From NCBI GenBank assembly GCA_030632625.1, contig DAOVUK010000137.1, positions 1 to 7,585 of the forward strand: a DNA stretch of 7,585 bases. The letters run 5' to 3'. The stretch's first letter is position 1. Each line of letters starts with the position of its first letter. Of this stretch, positions 7,042 to 7,585 are shown in pieces. The position numbers were made by a program, and so were the translations under genes. Source of the stretch: Gammaproteobacteria bacterium (GTDB lineage Bacteria; Pseudomonadota; Gammaproteobacteria; GRL18). Below the pieces are notes generated by a model that saw only the letters and a program-made list of their open reading frames with translations, was not told the DNA's origin and ran no database searches.

Positions 7042-7196
7042 AATTAGTGTCTATCCATTAATTAGGCGAATGAATTCGCCCCTACAATTGTGAATTTATA
7101 AGCTATTGAATAGTTGCATATTTTCTCTGTAGGGACGCTCTTTACTACAAGAGTATTCGCCTAAAACTGTTAAGTTATGGATGAACACGAATTAGA
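7042..7196. repeat. Composite fold-back repeat in the ccmB leader
   Basis: Nested inverted segments are visible. The outermost are 7042-7061 against 7174-7193 (15 of 20 complementary), then TTAGGCGAAT at 7062-7071 against 7155-7164 (perfect), then CCCTACA at 7080-7086 against 7128-7134 (perfect). The left side also forms a tight local hairpin, GGCGAATGAATTCGCC (7065-7080). The right side forms CTCTT/AAGAG (7138-7142 and 7149-7153). The octamer CGAATTAG occurs directly repeated at 7040-7047 and 7188-7195. No protein is encoded. It looks like a non-autonomous insertion. Confidence 0.72.
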
Positions 7197-7269
7197 AGTA
7201 ATTTGCCAAACAAAAAATTATAATAATTATGGAAAAACATTTTACAGTGTTCTGTTGAGACATCATAGT

Positions 7270-7299
7270 ATTAAACTGACAAAGTCATACATTTGTCAC
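7270..7299 (-). promoter_or_regulatory. Candidate sigma70-type promoter for the ccm operon
   Basis: Read on the minus strand, GTGACA (7294-7299, five of six to TTGACA) is followed after 18 nt by TTTAAT (7270-7275, five of six to TATAAT). Transcription would begin near 7263, giving a leader of about 245 nt before ccmB that includes the fold-back at 7042-7196. The surrounding DNA is AT-rich, so a match of this quality could be chance. Confidence 0.3.
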
Positions 7300-7472
7300 A
7301 CTTTTTCGTAATAACCACTTGATTTGAAATGTTTTTTCAATGACTGAGGTGTGAGCGCATATTATGCATGACGGCATCGGCAGGCAACTGATTATAATGC
7401 TCTTTTTTTATTAGTAGGAGCAGACTAGTACCAGAACACATTAATTCTGATGACTTGACGATTAAGAAGTAG

Positions 7473-7559
7473 GTAGGTTGGCGCTGAGCTTGCGAAGCCC
7501 AACAATAACCGTATAATCAGGCTCATTTGTTGGGCTTCGCAAGCTCAGCGCCAACCTAC
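7473..7559. repeat. Perfect 33-bp inverted repeat
   Basis: Arms 7473-7505 and 7527-7559 are exact reverse complements over 33 bp, with a 21-bp spacer. Each arm contains a smaller hairpin of its own (GCTTGCGAAGC) within a TTGG...CCAA frame. Perfect identity of the arms implies a recent origin or ongoing gene conversion. No T-run follows on either side, so it does not look like an intrinsic terminator. Confidence 0.88.
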
Positions 7560-7585
7560 ATTCTGAAAGAAGTTTTCCTGGGGGG

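Larger units (their letters stand above)
7019..7585. other. Gene-free region upstream of ccmB; ccmA absent from its usual place
   Basis: I see no plausible gene in these 567 bp on either strand. There are no Walker A, signature or Walker B motifs that would reveal ccmA or a remnant of it. The region holds a fold-back at 7042-7196, an AT-rich stretch with a weak minus-strand promoter candidate at 7270-7299, an isolated plus-strand TATAAT at 7393-7398 without a good -35 box, and a perfect 33-bp inverted repeat at 7473-7559. The window ends in a short G run. Confidence 0.8.

Noticed and set aside
7393..7398. TATAAT box on the plus strand as a promoter
   Set aside because: No acceptable -35 box lies 16-18 nt upstream, and no gene follows on the plus strand before the window edge.

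Overview
The window carries a System I cytochrome c maturation (ccm) operon, read entirely on the minus strand, from a moderately AT-rich proteobacterium. Gene order (ccmB-C-D-E-F-G-H-I), separate CcmH and CcmI proteins, and close resemblance of CcmB, CcmC, CcmE and CcmG to the E. coli proteins point to a gammaproteobacterium. I cannot name a genus from this sequence.

Layout from high to low coordinates, in the direction of transcription: 7585-7019 is gene-free DNA with two fold-back repeats and a weak candidate promoter; ccmB (7018-6350, TTG start); ccmC (6350-5589); a 146-bp gap with a 13-bp tandem array and a double hairpin; ccmD (5442-5281); ccmE (5284-4766); ccmF (4769-2817); a 462-bp gene-free island made mostly of palindromic elements; ccmG (2354-1818); ccmH (1818-1297); and ccmI (1275 to beyond base 1, C-terminus missing). 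Genes that are not separated by repeats overlap by 1 or 4 bases (TAATG or ATGA) or lie 21 nt apart, as in a translationally coupled operon.

Together the products export and load heme onto CcmE (CcmB, CcmC, CcmD), and pass it to apocytochrome c at the CcmF/H/I ligase. CcmG and CcmH keep the CXXCH cysteines reduced. The ATPase CcmA, normally encoded directly upstream of ccmB, is not in the window; its usual place is taken by repeats.

The unusual part is the non-coding DNA. Every larger gap of the operon holds fold-back repeats. The ccmF-ccmG island contains two inverted copies of a 62-nt core (58/62 identical). Each copy is enclosed by its own pair of complementary flanks, and those flanks are unrelated between the two copies. 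The double hairpin in the ccmC-ccmD gap shows the same theme of changed sequence with kept pairing. CcmI carries a duplicated TPR module. I see no tRNA, rRNA, CRISPR array, transposase or convincing Rho-independent terminator on the coding strand.
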